DNA from: Streptomyces spinoverrucosus
GTDB taxonomy: Bacteria > Actinomycetota > Actinomycetes > Streptomycetales > Streptomycetaceae
NCBI RefSeq assembly: GCF_006539505.1
Contig: NZ_BJND01000056.1
Span: 1 to 62,912 of the forward strand
Length of the DNA stretch: 62,912 nt
Direction of reading: 5' to 3'
Part shown: one piece after another, positions 42,304 to 50,550 of the stretch
Numbering within the stretch: position 1 is the stretch's first letter
Layout: every line of letters begins with the position of its first letter
Position numbers and translations under genes: made by a program
Notes under the pieces: model-generated
Told to the model about the DNA's origin: nothing
What the model saw: only the letters and a program-made list of their open reading frames with translations
Database searches by the model: none

Positions 42304-43116
42304 TCAGCGGCTCAACCTCTGGAACCTGCGCACGGCCAGCGGCAGGAAGATCACCGTCAGCACCACCGGCCACACCCCCGCCATCAACAGCGCGTGCTGC
42401 TCCACCCAGGAGTCACTCCCGCCCACCGGCGTCCCGAACAGCTCGCGCGTGGCCGCCGCCGTGGACGAGATGGGGTTCCACGCGGCCACCCACCCCAGCC
42501 AGTCCGGCATCAGCTGCGGGGCGACGAAGATGCTGGAGATCATGGTCAGCGGGAAGGCGACCGCGAACAGCCCGCCCGCCGCCTCGGGGTTGGGCACGAT
42601 CAGGCCGAGCCACACGCCGATCCAGATCAGCGCGAACCGCAGCCACAGCAGCAGCCCGAACGCGGCGAGGAAGCCCCAGCCACCGTCCGGCCGCCAGCCC
42701 ATGGCCAGCGCGGTCAGCATCATGATGCCCAGCTCAGCGCAGGCGACGATCAGATCGGTCACCCCGCGCCCCGCGACCACGGCCGACGACGCCATGGGCA
42801 TCGAGCGGAACCGGTCGATGACGCCCTTGGTGGAGTCGTACACCACCACGGTCGCGGTGTTGATGAAGCCGAACGCCATCGTCATCACGAACATGCCCGG
42901 CATCAGGAAGTCCTTGTAGTCCCCGCCGCCGGGCACCTTCATGGCGCTGCCGAAGACATAGCCGTAGAGGAGGACGGAGAGGATCGGGAAGCCCAGCTGC
43001 CAGGCGATGTTGACGGGCTGGCGCTGGTAGTGGGTCAGGCCGCGGCGGACGATGTTCCAGCAGTCGGCGAGCAGCCAGTACGTGCGGCTGCGGGCCACGG
43101 GAGCCAGGGTGCTCAT
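42304..43116 (-). CDS. ABC-2 type permease (DrrB-like drug exporter)
   Basis: 270 aa with six predicted membrane helices (IAWQLGFPILSVLLYGYVFG, AFGFINTATVVVY, GWGFLAAFGLLLWLRFALIWIG, LFAVAFPLTMISSIFVAPQ, ALLMAGVWPVVLTVIFLPLAV). GTG/ATG start region overlaps the ATPase stop by 4 bp, so the pair is coupled. DrrB-type permeases export anthracyclines and other hydrophobic compounds. The stop is 12 bp from the MITE. Confidence 0.92.
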   Translation of the reverse strand: MSTLAPVARSRTYWLLADCWNIVRRGLTHYQRQPVNIAWQLGFPILSVLLYGYVFGSAMKVPGGGDYKDFLMPGMFVMTMAFGFINTATVVVYDSTKGVIDRFRSMPMASSAVVAGRGVTDLIVACAELGIMMLTALAMGWRPDGGWGFLAAFGLLLWLRFALIWIGVWLGLIVPNPEAAGGLFAVAFPLTMISSIFVAPQLMPDWLGWVAAWNPISSTAAATRELFGTPVGGSDSWVEQHALLMAGVWPVVLTVIFLPLAVRRFQRLSR

Positions 43117-44087
43117 GCGGCGGCCTCCTTCGTCTGAGATGTCTCCGTGCGGTGTCCGGTCAGGCGCAGGAACACGTCGTCGAGGCTGGGCCTGCGCAGT
43201 CCGATGTCCTCGACCCGTACGCCCTCGTCCTGGAGGGTGCGGGCGACGTCCGTCAGCGCGGTCACCCGGTCGGCCACGGCCGCGTGCACCCGCAACTCGC
43301 TCTCGTCGGTCTCCGGTTCACCGTCGGAGACCCGGGCGACCACCTTCACGGCCCGCGCGATGTCCGCCCGCTCGGCGACCACGACCTCGATCCGGTCGCC
43401 GCCGACCCGGTTCTTCAGCCCGTCCGGGGTGTCGTCGGCGATGGCCCGCCCCTGGTCGATGACGGTGATGTGGGAGGCGAGCTTGTCGGCCTCCTCCAGA
43501 TACTGGGTGGTCAGCAGCACGGTCGTACCGCTCGCCACCAACTCCCGCACGGACTCCCAGACTTCGCCGCGGCTACGAGGGTCCAGTCCCGTCGTCGGCT
43601 CGTCGAGGAAGAGGACGGCGGGCGCGAGAATCATCGACGCGGCGAGGTCGAGGCGGCGCCGCATGCCGCCGCTGTAGCCGCCGACGCCCTTGTCGGCGGC
43701 GTCGGTCAGGTCGAACTGCGCCAGCAGCTCGGCGGCGCGCAGCTTCGCCCGCTTCCCGCCCAGATGGAACAACCGGCCGAACATCTCCAGGTTCTGCCGC
43801 CCGGTGAGCACCTCGTCCACCGCGGCGTACTGCCCGGTGAGCCCGATCCGGGCGCGCACCTCGCGCGACTGCCGGGCCACGTCCAGTCCGGCCACCGTCG
43901 CCTGTCCGCCGTCCAGCCGCACCAGCGTGGACAGGATGCGCACGGCAGTGGTCTTGCCCGCGCCGTTCGGCCCGAGCAGGCCGTGTACGGTGCCTTCGCG
44001 CACGGCGAGGTCGAAGCCGTCCAGGGCGCGTTTCTCGCCGTAGCGCTTCTGCAGGCCCTCGGCCCGTACGGCGTATCCGTCGCTCAT
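43113..44087 (-). CDS. ABC ATPase (DrrA-like daunorubicin-resistance family)
   Basis: 324 aa, ATG 44087. Walker A GPNGAGKTT, signature YSGGMRRRLDLA, Walker B AVLFLDEPTTGLDP, H-loop TTQYLEEAD, and the C-terminal DrrA extension (RPSLDDVFLRLTGH). Forms the exporter with the permease downstream. Divergent from a TetR gene across two palindromes, the usual arrangement for a drug-inducible efflux pump. Confidence 0.94.
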   Translation of the reverse strand: MSDGYAVRAEGLQKRYGEKRALDGFDLAVREGTVHGLLGPNGAGKTTAVRILSTLVRLDGGQATVAGLDVARQSREVRARIGLTGQYAAVDEVLTGRQNLEMFGRLFHLGGKRAKLRAAELLAQFDLTDAADKGVGGYSGGMRRRLDLAASMILAPAVLFLDEPTTGLDPRSRGEVWESVRELVASGTTVLLTTQYLEEADKLASHITVIDQGRAIADDTPDGLKNRVGGDRIEVVVAERADIARAVKVVARVSDGEPETDESELRVHAAVADRVTALTDVARTLQDEGVRVEDIGLRRPSLDDVFLRLTGHRTETSQTKEAAA

Positions 44088-44106
44088 GGGTCCCCCTTCT
44101 CTCCTT

Positions 44107-44150
44107 AACTGGGTACACCGTACCCGATTGCGCGTACGACGTACCCAGTT
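44107..44150. promoter_or_regulatory. Double palindromic operator between exporter and TetR genes
   Basis: Site 1 GGGTAC-ACC-GTACCC (44111-44125, perfect) and site 2 GCGTAC-GAC-GTACCC (44132-44146, one mismatch) have centres 21 bp apart. The outer arms AACTGGGTAC (44107-44116) and GTACCCAGTT (44141-44150) are also exact complements. Spacing of two helical turns fits paired TetR dimers controlling both promoters. Confidence 0.75.
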
Positions 44151-44177
44151 TTTCCTCGGGCACCTAGACTGAGCCGC

Positions 44178-44951
44178 ATGACGAGCGGCAAGGGCGGCAC
44201 CGAGACCAGCGGCAGCGGCGATATCCAGCGGACCCTCGAACTGCTGTGGGACACCGGCCGACGGCCCAGTCGCGGCCCCAAGCCGGGCCTGACGCTCGAC
44301 CGCATCGTGGAAGCCGCCGTCCGGGTCGCGGACGCGGAGGGCCTGGAGGCGGTGTCGATGCGACGCGTCGCCGCCGAACTCGGCACCGGCGCGATGTCTC
44401 TGTACCGCTACGTCCCCGGCAAGGCCGAGCTGCTCGACCTGATGCTGGACCGTGTGCAGCGCCCGTCGGAGAACCCCGCCGACCTCGGCGACGGCACCTG
44501 GCGCTCGGCGCTGGAGGCCATGGGCCGCGCGACCCTCGCCCTCTACCGCCGCCACCCCTGGCTGCTCCAGGTCAACCAGTCACGCCCAATCCTCGGCCCC
44601 AGCGCCATCGACGGCTTGGAGAAGGTCCTCTCCCGCATCCGCCCGATGGGCCTGTCCGACCGCGAACTGGTCTCGGCGATCATCCTGGTCGACTCGTACG
44701 TCATCGGCGCCGCGCGCACCCAGGTCCACCAGGAGGAGGCGGAGCGCAGGACGGGGCTGACGGACGCGGAGTTCTGGGAAGCGCAGGTCCCGGTCCTGGA
44801 GAAGGTCATGGCCACCGGCCGCTACCCGATCATGGCATCCCTGGACGAGAACACCTGGGGCCCGGACTTCGACCACTTCGAGTTCGGCCTGCAACGCATC
44901 CTCGACGGCCTGGAGGTCCTGGTGGCCCAGCGGCGGGAATCGGTCGGCTGA
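44178..44951 (+). CDS. TetR/AcrR-family repressor of the DrrAB-like exporter
   Basis: 257 aa. Helix-turn-helix about 37-85 (LDRIVEAAVRVADAEGLEAV, LGTGAMSLYRYVPGKAEL), C-terminal domain of the tetracyclin-repressor-like C_11 type with IILVDSYVIGAARTQ. The 30-residue Gly/Ser N-terminal tail (TSGKGGTETSGSGD) precedes the DNA-binding domain. Divergent from the exporter with the operator between them, so it most likely represses both until a ligand binds. Confidence 0.93.
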   Translation: MTSGKGGTETSGSGDIQRTLELLWDTGRRPSRGPKPGLTLDRIVEAAVRVADAEGLEAVSMRRVAAELGTGAMSLYRYVPGKAELLDLMLDRVQRPSENPADLGDGTWRSALEAMGRATLALYRRHPWLLQVNQSRPILGPSAIDGLEKVLSRIRPMGLSDRELVSAIILVDSYVIGAARTQVHQEEAERRTGLTDAEFWEAQVPVLEKVMATGRYPIMASLDENTWGPDFDHFEFGLQRILDGLEVLVAQRRESVG

Positions 44952-44969
44952 TTCACGGCTGATCCACGG

Positions 44970-45944
44970 CTAGTCCCGGCGCCGCAGCCGCCGCAGGCCG
45001 AGGAGGAGGGCGCAGGCGACGACCACGGCGACGGCGCCGGTCCCGACGGAGAAGCCGCTGCCCTCCTCCTGGGAGGCCGAACTGCCGTCGGCGGACGGCG
45101 ACTTGGAGGAGCCGCCGGACGCACCGGGCGCGTCCAGCGGCTCCACCGAACTCTCGGCGCCCTCGTTGCCGAACATGACCTTCGTGCCGTCGGCGGTGTA
45201 CGTCACCGACTCCCCCTGTCCCAGGGACGGCACGCCGAGCCGCCCGGTGCGCTTGATCCGGCCGCCGTTCCAGTCGTAGGCGAGCGAGCCGAAGTAGCTG
45301 CGGACGACGAGCTGTTCACCGTCCGGGGAGAACGCGGCGTCGGTGGCCTCCAGGTCGGCGACGGGGGCGATGGGCTTGAAGACGTTCGTGCCGGAGGCGG
45401 ACAACTCCGCCGGTCCCTCGTACAGGTGCCCGCCCGCCTCGTTCTTGTCGATGATGTAGACGCGCCCGGTCTTCGGATGCACGACGAGCGACTCGGCGTC
45501 GCGCGCCCCGTCGGAGTACTTCACGACGTACTGCGTGGCCCGGACGGTCTGGTCCCTCAGCTCCTTGGGCTCGGGCAGCTGATAGATCCAGACGTGGTCC
45601 CAGGTGCCGCCGAGGTTGTCGCCGATGTCGCCGACGTAGATCTGGTTGCCGGGCCCGATGGAGATGGCCTCGACGTCGCGGGGGCGGCCGACGCCGGTGA
45701 GGGTGAGGGTGGCGACGGTCTCGCCGGTCGCGCTGTCCACGGCGTAGAGGTAGGCACCGTCGTCGCTGTCGTTGTGGGTCCAGTAGACGCCGGGGTGCTG
45801 GCGGGAGGCGGCGAGGCCGCTGGACTCGGTGATGCGCGGGTCCCTGATCGTGAACGCCTTGTCCCCGTCGGCGGCGGAGGCGGTCGGCACGGCGAGCGCG
45901 CCCGTGAGGAGGGCCGCGGCGAGGAATGCGAGAGATCGGCGCAT
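44970..45944 (-). CDS. Secreted beta-propeller-like protein with C-terminal membrane anchor
   Basis: 324 aa. Signal peptide (about 1-24, TASA cleavage), then repeated beta strands of propeller type (VYWTHNDSDDGAYLYAVD, DVEAISIGPGNQIYVGDIGD, AESLVVHPKTGRVYIIDK, TDAAFSPDGEQLVVRSY), a Ser/Gly-rich linker and a C-terminal helix with Arg tail (about 298-324). Probably surface-anchored. The fold resembles esterase-like or lactonase propellers, but no catalytic residues are evident. Confidence 0.85.
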   Translation of the reverse strand: MRRSLAFLAAALLTGALAVPTASAADGDKAFTIRDPRITESSGLAASRQHPGVYWTHNDSDDGAYLYAVDSATGETVATLTLTGVGRPRDVEAISIGPGNQIYVGDIGDNLGGTWDHVWIYQLPEPKELRDQTVRATQYVVKYSDGARDAESLVVHPKTGRVYIIDKNEAGGHLYEGPAELSASGTNVFKPIAPVADLEATDAAFSPDGEQLVVRSYFGSLAYDWNGGRIKRTGRLGVPSLGQGESVTYTADGTKVMFGNEGAESSVEPLDAPGASGGSSKSPSADGSSASQEEGSGFSVGTGAVAVVVACALLLGLRRLRRRD

Positions 45945-46032
45945 GCCCCCAAGACTGCCACCCCGCCCGGCGTTTCACCGGGGTGGTGGGCCTCACACCC
46001 CGCGCTCTGCCCTGATCGTTCATGATGAGCGG

Positions 46033-46707
46033 ATGCTCAGGTTCATGCCCGTAGGCGACTCCATGACCATCGGCAGCGCGGGCGAACACACCTGGCGTTA
46101 CCGGATGTGGCGGCACCTGTGCGAGACGTACGGCGGGCCCTTCGCGATCGTCGGCCCGCGCGAGTCGCTGTACGACAAGACGGCGCAGGCGCCGGTGTCG
46201 TACGCCTACGCCGAACCGGACTTCCCGCGCGCCCACCTGGCCGGCTGGGGTGAGGGCTGGCTGCACATGGCCCCGCTGATCGGCGGGGCGGTGCGCGACT
46301 GCCGCGCGGACGTGCTGCTGGTCTCCCTGGGCCTGATCGACCTGGGCTTCTACACGAACGCCGAGCAGACGGCGGAGAACGTCCGCGCCTTCATCGCCGG
46401 CGCGCGCGAGGGGAACGCGCGCATCCGCATGGCCGTACTCCCCGTGATACCGAACGTGCGCTGCATGTCCGACGCACCCTTCGCCGAGCAGGTCGCCGCC
46501 TTCAACGAGCTCCTCGCGAAGACGGTCGCCGACCTGGACGAACCGCGCTCGCCGCTGCTGCTGGCGTCGCCACCGGCGTCGTACGACATCCACACGGACA
46601 CCTACGACGGCACCCACCCGAACGCGAGCGGCGAGCACCGGATCGCGGAGGCGTTCGCGGAGGCGCTGTACCAGGGGTGGGGGCTGGGCGCGGACTACGA
46701 GGGCTGA
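46033..46707 (+). CDS. SGNH/GDSL-family hydrolase
   Basis: 224 aa, ATG 46033. Block I VGDSMTIG carries nucleophile Ser10, and block V DGTHPNASG carries the Asp and His near residue 200; the Gly and Asn of blocks II/III are less clear (VSLGLIDLGF, where Asn is replaced). No signal peptide, so it is cytosolic. Probable esterase acting on carbohydrate or lipid esters. Stops 12 bp inside the convergent nucleotidyltransferase gene. Confidence 0.87.
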   Translation: MLRFMPVGDSMTIGSAGEHTWRYRMWRHLCETYGGPFAIVGPRESLYDKTAQAPVSYAYAEPDFPRAHLAGWGEGWLHMAPLIGGAVRDCRADVLLVSLGLIDLGFYTNAEQTAENVRAFIAGAREGNARIRMAVLPVIPNVRCMSDAPFAEQVAAFNELLAKTVADLDEPRSPLLLASPPASYDIHTDTYDGTHPNASGEHRIAEAFAEALYQGWGLGADYEG

Positions 46708-47438
46708 TCGGCGAGGGCGCGCACGAGGGCGTCGGCGCAGGCCCGCGCGGCACCCGCTGAGGGAGTCCGCACCGTCCGCCCCAGATACGCCGCCCGCGCC
46801 CACGCCAGCGCCGGGCGGTGCTCGGGCGGCAGCCGTTCGAGGGCCCAGTCGGCGGCGGCGTCCTTCGAACGGATCGTGCCGGTGGCGAGCGTGACCCAGA
46901 TCCGGGCGAGGGTCAGCAGGACGTTGCGGGTGTCCGAGCCGAGATCGGCCATCAGCTCCGGCACCCCCGCGACGATCGCCCGCCGCAGGTCGGCGCGCGG
47001 GACGGGGGCGAGGAGGGTGGCGGGCGGGGGGCCGTAGAGGGGCGCGTCGCCCTGCAGAACCATGGTGAGGAGCGGCGCGAGGTCGGGCATCGGGGCCGGG
47101 GCGGGGACGAGGCCCCGCTCGTACTCCTCCCGCAGCCATTCGCCGTACAGGAACTCGCAGTTCGGCGGGTACCGCCAGGGGTTGACTTCGTCGTGCCGTA
47201 CGACGATCAGCTCGACGGGGCGGCGGGAGGGGCCGCCGGAGACCTTGAGCAACTCCTCGACGAGGGCCCGGCGTTGGGCGTGGGTCGTGGGACGGTCCAC
47301 GACGACGAGCAGGTCGAGGTCACTGTGCGGGCGGAGTCCGGCTAGGACGGCGGAGCCGTGGAGGTAGATGCCGAGGATGTTGTCGCCGAGGGTGTGGTGG
47401 AGGAGGCGTACGAGGGGGGCCGTAAGGGCGGTCGCCAT
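46695..47438 (-). CDS. Nucleotidyltransferase, AadA-like (aminoglycoside adenylyltransferase family)
   Basis: 247 aa, ATG 47438 after GGGGAGAAG. The N-terminal nucleotidyltransferase core IYLHGSAVLAGLRPHSDLDLLVVV has the G-S...D-x-D metal site. The C-terminal half (RNVLLTLARIWVTLATGTIRSKDAAADWALERLP) matches the ANT(3'')/spectinomycin-type C-terminal domain. It could modify streptomycin/spectinomycin-like compounds, or be a housekeeping member of the family. Resistance is not shown. Confidence 0.85.
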   Translation of the reverse strand: MATALTAPLVRLLHHTLGDNILGIYLHGSAVLAGLRPHSDLDLLVVVDRPTTHAQRRALVEELLKVSGGPSRRPVELIVVRHDEVNPWRYPPNCEFLYGEWLREEYERGLVPAPAPMPDLAPLLTMVLQGDAPLYGPPPATLLAPVPRADLRRAIVAGVPELMADLGSDTRNVLLTLARIWVTLATGTIRSKDAAADWALERLPPEHRPALAWARAAYLGRTVRTPSAGAARACADALVRALADQPS

Positions 47439-47463
47439 GGTCACTTCTCCCCGTGACGGGATC

Positions 47464-47526
47464 CCGTGCGTCGCGTTGTACTGCACGGCCGACCCTCTCA
47501 TGGGGCGGCCGGGGAGGAGCGCCACC
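47464..47526 (+). promoter_or_regulatory. Uma2-gene leader, copy 1
   Basis: CCGTGCGT..CGTTGTACTGC.CGGC, a spacer, then an 18-base stretch GCCGGGGAGGAGCGCCAC directly before the ATG. It shares this layout with the leader at 49890-49953. The GGGGAGGAG part is the ribosome site; the upstream block is probably the promoter. Confidence 0.6.
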
Positions 47527-48084
47527 ATGACCGTCGAGAACGCCCAGCGCCTCGACGAGTGGTTCGAACTGCTGGAGCGGATGGTCCTCGAAGGCATCAA
47601 GGCCGAGGTCGTCGAGGGGGCCGTCCACATGGTGCGGCAGCGGGACACGCACTGGGAGATCATCCGCCGCATCATCCGTGCGTTGGAGGATCAGTTCGGC
47701 ATGGACATCAAGGTGACGACCGACGTCCGCATCGACTTCCCCGGCTTCGAGAACGGCTTCTGCCCCGACGTGATGAAGCTGCGTGACGACGCCGAACGCG
47801 ACCCGAAGCGCGGCTGGCGTCATGAGGACGTCGAGTTCGTCGCCGAGGTCATCTCCCGCGGGACCGGGATGAACGACTACGGCCCCAAGAAGGCCGCGTA
47901 CGCCGAGGCCGGGGTACCCGTCTACCTCATCGCCGACCCCTACCAGGCCCGCTGCCACGTCTTCACGGACCCCAAGGACGGCGAGTACCGCACCGAGTCC
48001 AGGTTCGACTTCGGCGAGCGGATCGACCTGACCCACACCCTTCTCGATCTCACCCTCGACACGGCCAAGTTCCCCCGCGACTGA
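47527..48084 (+). CDS. Uma2-family restriction-endonuclease-fold protein (1)
   Basis: 185 aa, ATG 47527. PD-(D/E)XK fold of the Uma2/DUF820 family. Visible site residues: Glu in AEVVEG, Asp in CPDVM, Glu in FVAEVIS and Lys in YGPKKAAY. These proteins are numerous in Streptomyces and cyanobacteria, and their DNA targets are unknown. It shares a leader and about half of its residues by eye with the gene at 49954. Confidence 0.88.
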   Translation: MTVENAQRLDEWFELLERMVLEGIKAEVVEGAVHMVRQRDTHWEIIRRIIRALEDQFGMDIKVTTDVRIDFPGFENGFCPDVMKLRDDAERDPKRGWRHEDVEFVAEVISRGTGMNDYGPKKAAYAEAGVPVYLIADPYQARCHVFTDPKDGEYRTESRFDFGERIDLTHTLLDLTLDTAKFPRD

Positions 48085-48140
48085 TCCGGCCACCGCAGCC
48101 GCTTGCCTTGAGTCCACTTCAAGACGTTGGCTTATGGACC

Positions 48141-49136
48141 ATGAAGTACACGCAGCTCGGACGCACCGGACTCAAGGTCAGCCGCCTCGTCCTCGGCACG
48201 ATGAACTTCGGCCCGCAGACCGAGGAGGCCGACAGTCACGCGATCATGGACGCGGCGCTGGACGCGGGCATCAACTTCTTCGACACCGCCAACGTGTACG
48301 GCTGGGGCGAGAACAAGGGCCGTACCGAACGCATCATCGGCAACTGGTTCGCCAAGGGCGGTGACCGGCGGGACAAGGTCGTCCTCGCCACCAAGCTGTA
48401 CGGGTACATGGGCCTGGACGACGTCGAGCCCTGGCCCAACCACAACAAGCTCTCCGCCCTCAACATCCGCCGCGCCGTCGACGCCAGCCTCAAGCGGCTG
48501 CAGACCGACTACATCGACGTCTACCAGTTCCACCACATCGACCGGGCCACCCCGTTCGAGGAGATCTGGCAGGCGATCGACGTGCTGGTGCAGCAGGGGA
48601 AGATCCTGTACGTCGGTTCCAGCAATTTCCCCGGCTACAAGATCGCCCAGGCCAACGAGATCGCCGCCCGCCGGGGCGGCACCATCGGCCTCGTCAGCGA
48701 GCAGTGCCTCTACAACCTCTTCGAGCGCCGCGCCGAGATGGAGGTCATCCCGGCCGCGCAGGACTACGGCCTCGGAGTCATCCCCTGGTCGCCGCTGCAC
48801 GGCGGGCTGCTCGGCGGGGTCCTGAAGAAGGAGACCGAGGGCGGGCGCCGGGCCTCCGGCCGGGCCGCCGGCACCCTCGCCGAACCGGCTGCCCGTGCGC
48901 AGATCCAGGCCTACGAGGACCTGCTCGACAAGCACGGAGTGGAACCCGGCGAGGCCGCCCTCGCCTGGCTGCTCACCCGGCCCGGCGTGACCGGCCCGAT
49001 CGTCGGCCCGCGCACCGCCGAGCAGCTGGACTCCGCGCTGCGGGCGGTCGAGCTGGAGCTGTCGGAGGAGCTGCTGGCCGGGCTGGACGAGATCTTCCCG
49101 GGGCCGGGGCCGTCGCCGGAGGCCTTCGCCTGGTAG
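48141..49136 (+). CDS. Aldo/keto reductase
   Basis: 331 aa, ATG 48141. NADPH-dependent reductase with a TIM barrel. Catalytic tetrad region: Asp in FFDTANVYGWGENKG with the Tyr, Lys in VVLATKLYG, His in YQFHHIDRATPFEE. C-terminal cofactor region VTGPIVGPRTAEQLDSAL. Resembles YajO/Tas-type and potassium-channel beta-like AKRs. Physiological substrate unknown. Monocistronic. Confidence 0.94.
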   Translation: MKYTQLGRTGLKVSRLVLGTMNFGPQTEEADSHAIMDAALDAGINFFDTANVYGWGENKGRTERIIGNWFAKGGDRRDKVVLATKLYGYMGLDDVEPWPNHNKLSALNIRRAVDASLKRLQTDYIDVYQFHHIDRATPFEEIWQAIDVLVQQGKILYVGSSNFPGYKIAQANEIAARRGGTIGLVSEQCLYNLFERRAEMEVIPAAQDYGLGVIPWSPLHGGLLGGVLKKETEGGRRASGRAAGTLAEPAARAQIQAYEDLLDKHGVEPGEAALAWLLTRPGVTGPIVGPRTAEQLDSALRAVELELSEELLAGLDEIFPGPGPSPEAFAW

Positions 49137-49169
49137 CACGCCGAAGCGGCTGGGGGCGGCGGGCGGCGG

Positions 49170-49259
49170 CTAATTTCCGAATGCCGCCGCCACCGCCACC
49201 ACCACGAACATCAGCACAAGCGCACCGGCCATGATCCGGTTCCGGGTTTTCGGGTCCAC
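49170..49259 (-). CDS. 29-aa single-helix membrane peptide
   Basis: GTG 49259 to TAG. Begins (M)DPKTRNRIMAGA, followed by a hydrophobic helix LVLMFVVVAVAAAFG. The basic head and hydrophobic tail make a plausible N-in membrane peptide. I recall near-identical short ORFs in other streptomycetes. It lies 10 bp upstream of the thpR stop region on the minus strand, and no strong ribosome site is visible. Confidence 0.6.
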   Translation of the reverse strand: MDPKTRNRIMAGALVLMFVVVAVAAAFGN

Positions 49260-49268
49260 GTACCGAGA

Positions 49269-49841
49269 CTAACCGGCCCCGCCAAGCGGCCAGCGGGCGA
49301 CCGCCTCATAACGGGGCTGCGCGCCCGGCACCCCGGACTTCGGCAGGTTGCTGCGCACCAGCGCCAGCTCGTCCACGGTCCAGGTGCGGCTCGTGAACCC
49401 GGCCAGCGCGTCGAGGTACGCCCGTACGTTCCTGGCGTCCCGGCTGCGGGCCAGCGTCAGGTGGGCCTTGTAGCGCCGGTGCTCCCCCATCTCCACGCCC
49501 GCCTTCCGCGCCGCCGCCTCGGCGCGCTCGGCCAGCAGCCGCATCGTCGCGAGGTCCCCCTCCGCCCCGGCCCACAACGCCCGCCCCTGCCCGAACTGCC
49601 CCCCGCCCCGCAGGGCCAGCGCGAACGCCCGCGTCCGATGCGCGGCCCGCTCGAGCCGAATCGCCAGCTCGGGTACGACGTCGTCGTCGACCTCCCCGTA
49701 GAACGCCAGCGTGAAGTGCCACCCGGGCCGCCCCGTCCAACGCAGCCCGTCCGCACCGGGCAGCTTCTTCAACGCGGCCAACTCGGCGGCCAGTTCGTCG
49801 GTGACGTCCTCGGGGGGCAGTACGGCGGCGAAGAGTCTCAT
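49269..49841 (-). CDS. thpR: RNA 2',3'-cyclic phosphodiesterase
   Basis: 190 aa 2H-phosphoesterase (ThpR/LigT family) that opens 2',3'-cyclic phosphates in RNA. Both H-x-T motifs are present: His42-Phe-Thr44 (WHFTLAF) and His127-Leu-Thr129 (KAHLTLAR). Length standard. ATG at 49841. Cytosolic RNA repair or processing role. Divergent from the second Uma2 gene. Confidence 0.94.
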   Translation of the reverse strand: MRLFAAVLPPEDVTDELAAELAALKKLPGADGLRWTGRPGWHFTLAFYGEVDDDVVPELAIRLERAAHRTRAFALALRGGGQFGQGRALWAGAEGDLATMRLLAERAEAAARKAGVEMGEHRRYKAHLTLARSRDARNVRAYLDALAGFTSRTWTVDELALVRSNLPKSGVPGAQPRYEAVARWPLGGAG

Positions 49842-49889
49842 GGGGCCAGTGTGCCTCTCGCGTCGCCGGGTCCGGGCGTGTCCTCGTCA

Positions 49890-49953
49890 CCGTGCGTATC
49901 GTTGTACTGCGCGGCTGTGCGTGACCGAGCGGCAGCCGGGGAGGAGCGCCACG
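49890..49953 (+). promoter_or_regulatory. Uma2-gene leader, copy 2
   Basis: Same order of blocks as 47464-47526: CCGTGCGT, GTTGTACTGC, CGGC, and an identical 18-base block (49935-49952) before ATGACCGTC. The conservation of a non-coding leader between two paralogues points to recent duplication or common control. Confidence 0.6.
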
Positions 49954-50541
49954 ATGACCGTCCTTGACGACAGGATCGAGATGGCCGAGGAATGCGGCGA
50001 GCTGACTCTGGACGTCCTGTTCGAGTGGCTCGAGAAGATGCCCATCCCCGAGGGAACGAAGGTCGAGATCGTCGGGGGGAACATCTTCATGTCACCGCAG
50101 CGGCAGAACCACTGGGAGATCATCTTCGGCATCGCGAAGCAGTTGGACGCCAAGTACTCGCAGAAGCGCATGGCATCGGACGTGCGGATCGACTTCCCCG
50201 GGCATCTGAACGGCTTCGCCTGCGACCTGGCGGCCATGGCCGAACGGTCAGTGAAGGACAGCAAGGGCCGCTGGCGCTATCAGGACGTCGAATTCGTCGC
50301 CGAGGTCATCTCCAAGGACACGGCGGCCAACGACTACGGCCCGAAGAAAGACGCCTACGCCGCGGCCGAAGTGCCGGTGTACCTGATCGTGGACCCGTAC
50401 ACCGGCGAGTGGCATCTGCACACCCTGCCGAAGGACGGCAAGTATCACAGTGACGTCAGCTTCTCCTTCGGCGAGGACATCGACCTGACCGGTACCCCGG
50501 TCGGCCTGGTACTCAAGACCGACGAGTTCCCCCGCGACTGA
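49954..50541 (+). CDS. Uma2-family restriction-endonuclease-fold protein (2)
   Basis: 195 aa, ATG 49954. Same fold as the protein at 47527: VEIVGGN, RIDFPGHLNGFACDLAAM (the PD is CDL here), FVAEVIS, NDYGPKKDAY, and the common ending KTDEFPRD / DTAKFPRD. The Pro-Asp of the first copy is Cys-Asp in this one, while Asp, Glu and Lys are kept. Paralogue of unknown function. Confidence 0.88.
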   Translation: MTVLDDRIEMAEECGELTLDVLFEWLEKMPIPEGTKVEIVGGNIFMSPQRQNHWEIIFGIAKQLDAKYSQKRMASDVRIDFPGHLNGFACDLAAMAERSVKDSKGRWRYQDVEFVAEVISKDTAANDYGPKKDAYAAAEVPVYLIVDPYTGEWHLHTLPKDGKYHSDVSFSFGEDIDLTGTPVGLVLKTDEFPRD

Positions 50542-50550
50542 CCCACCGAC

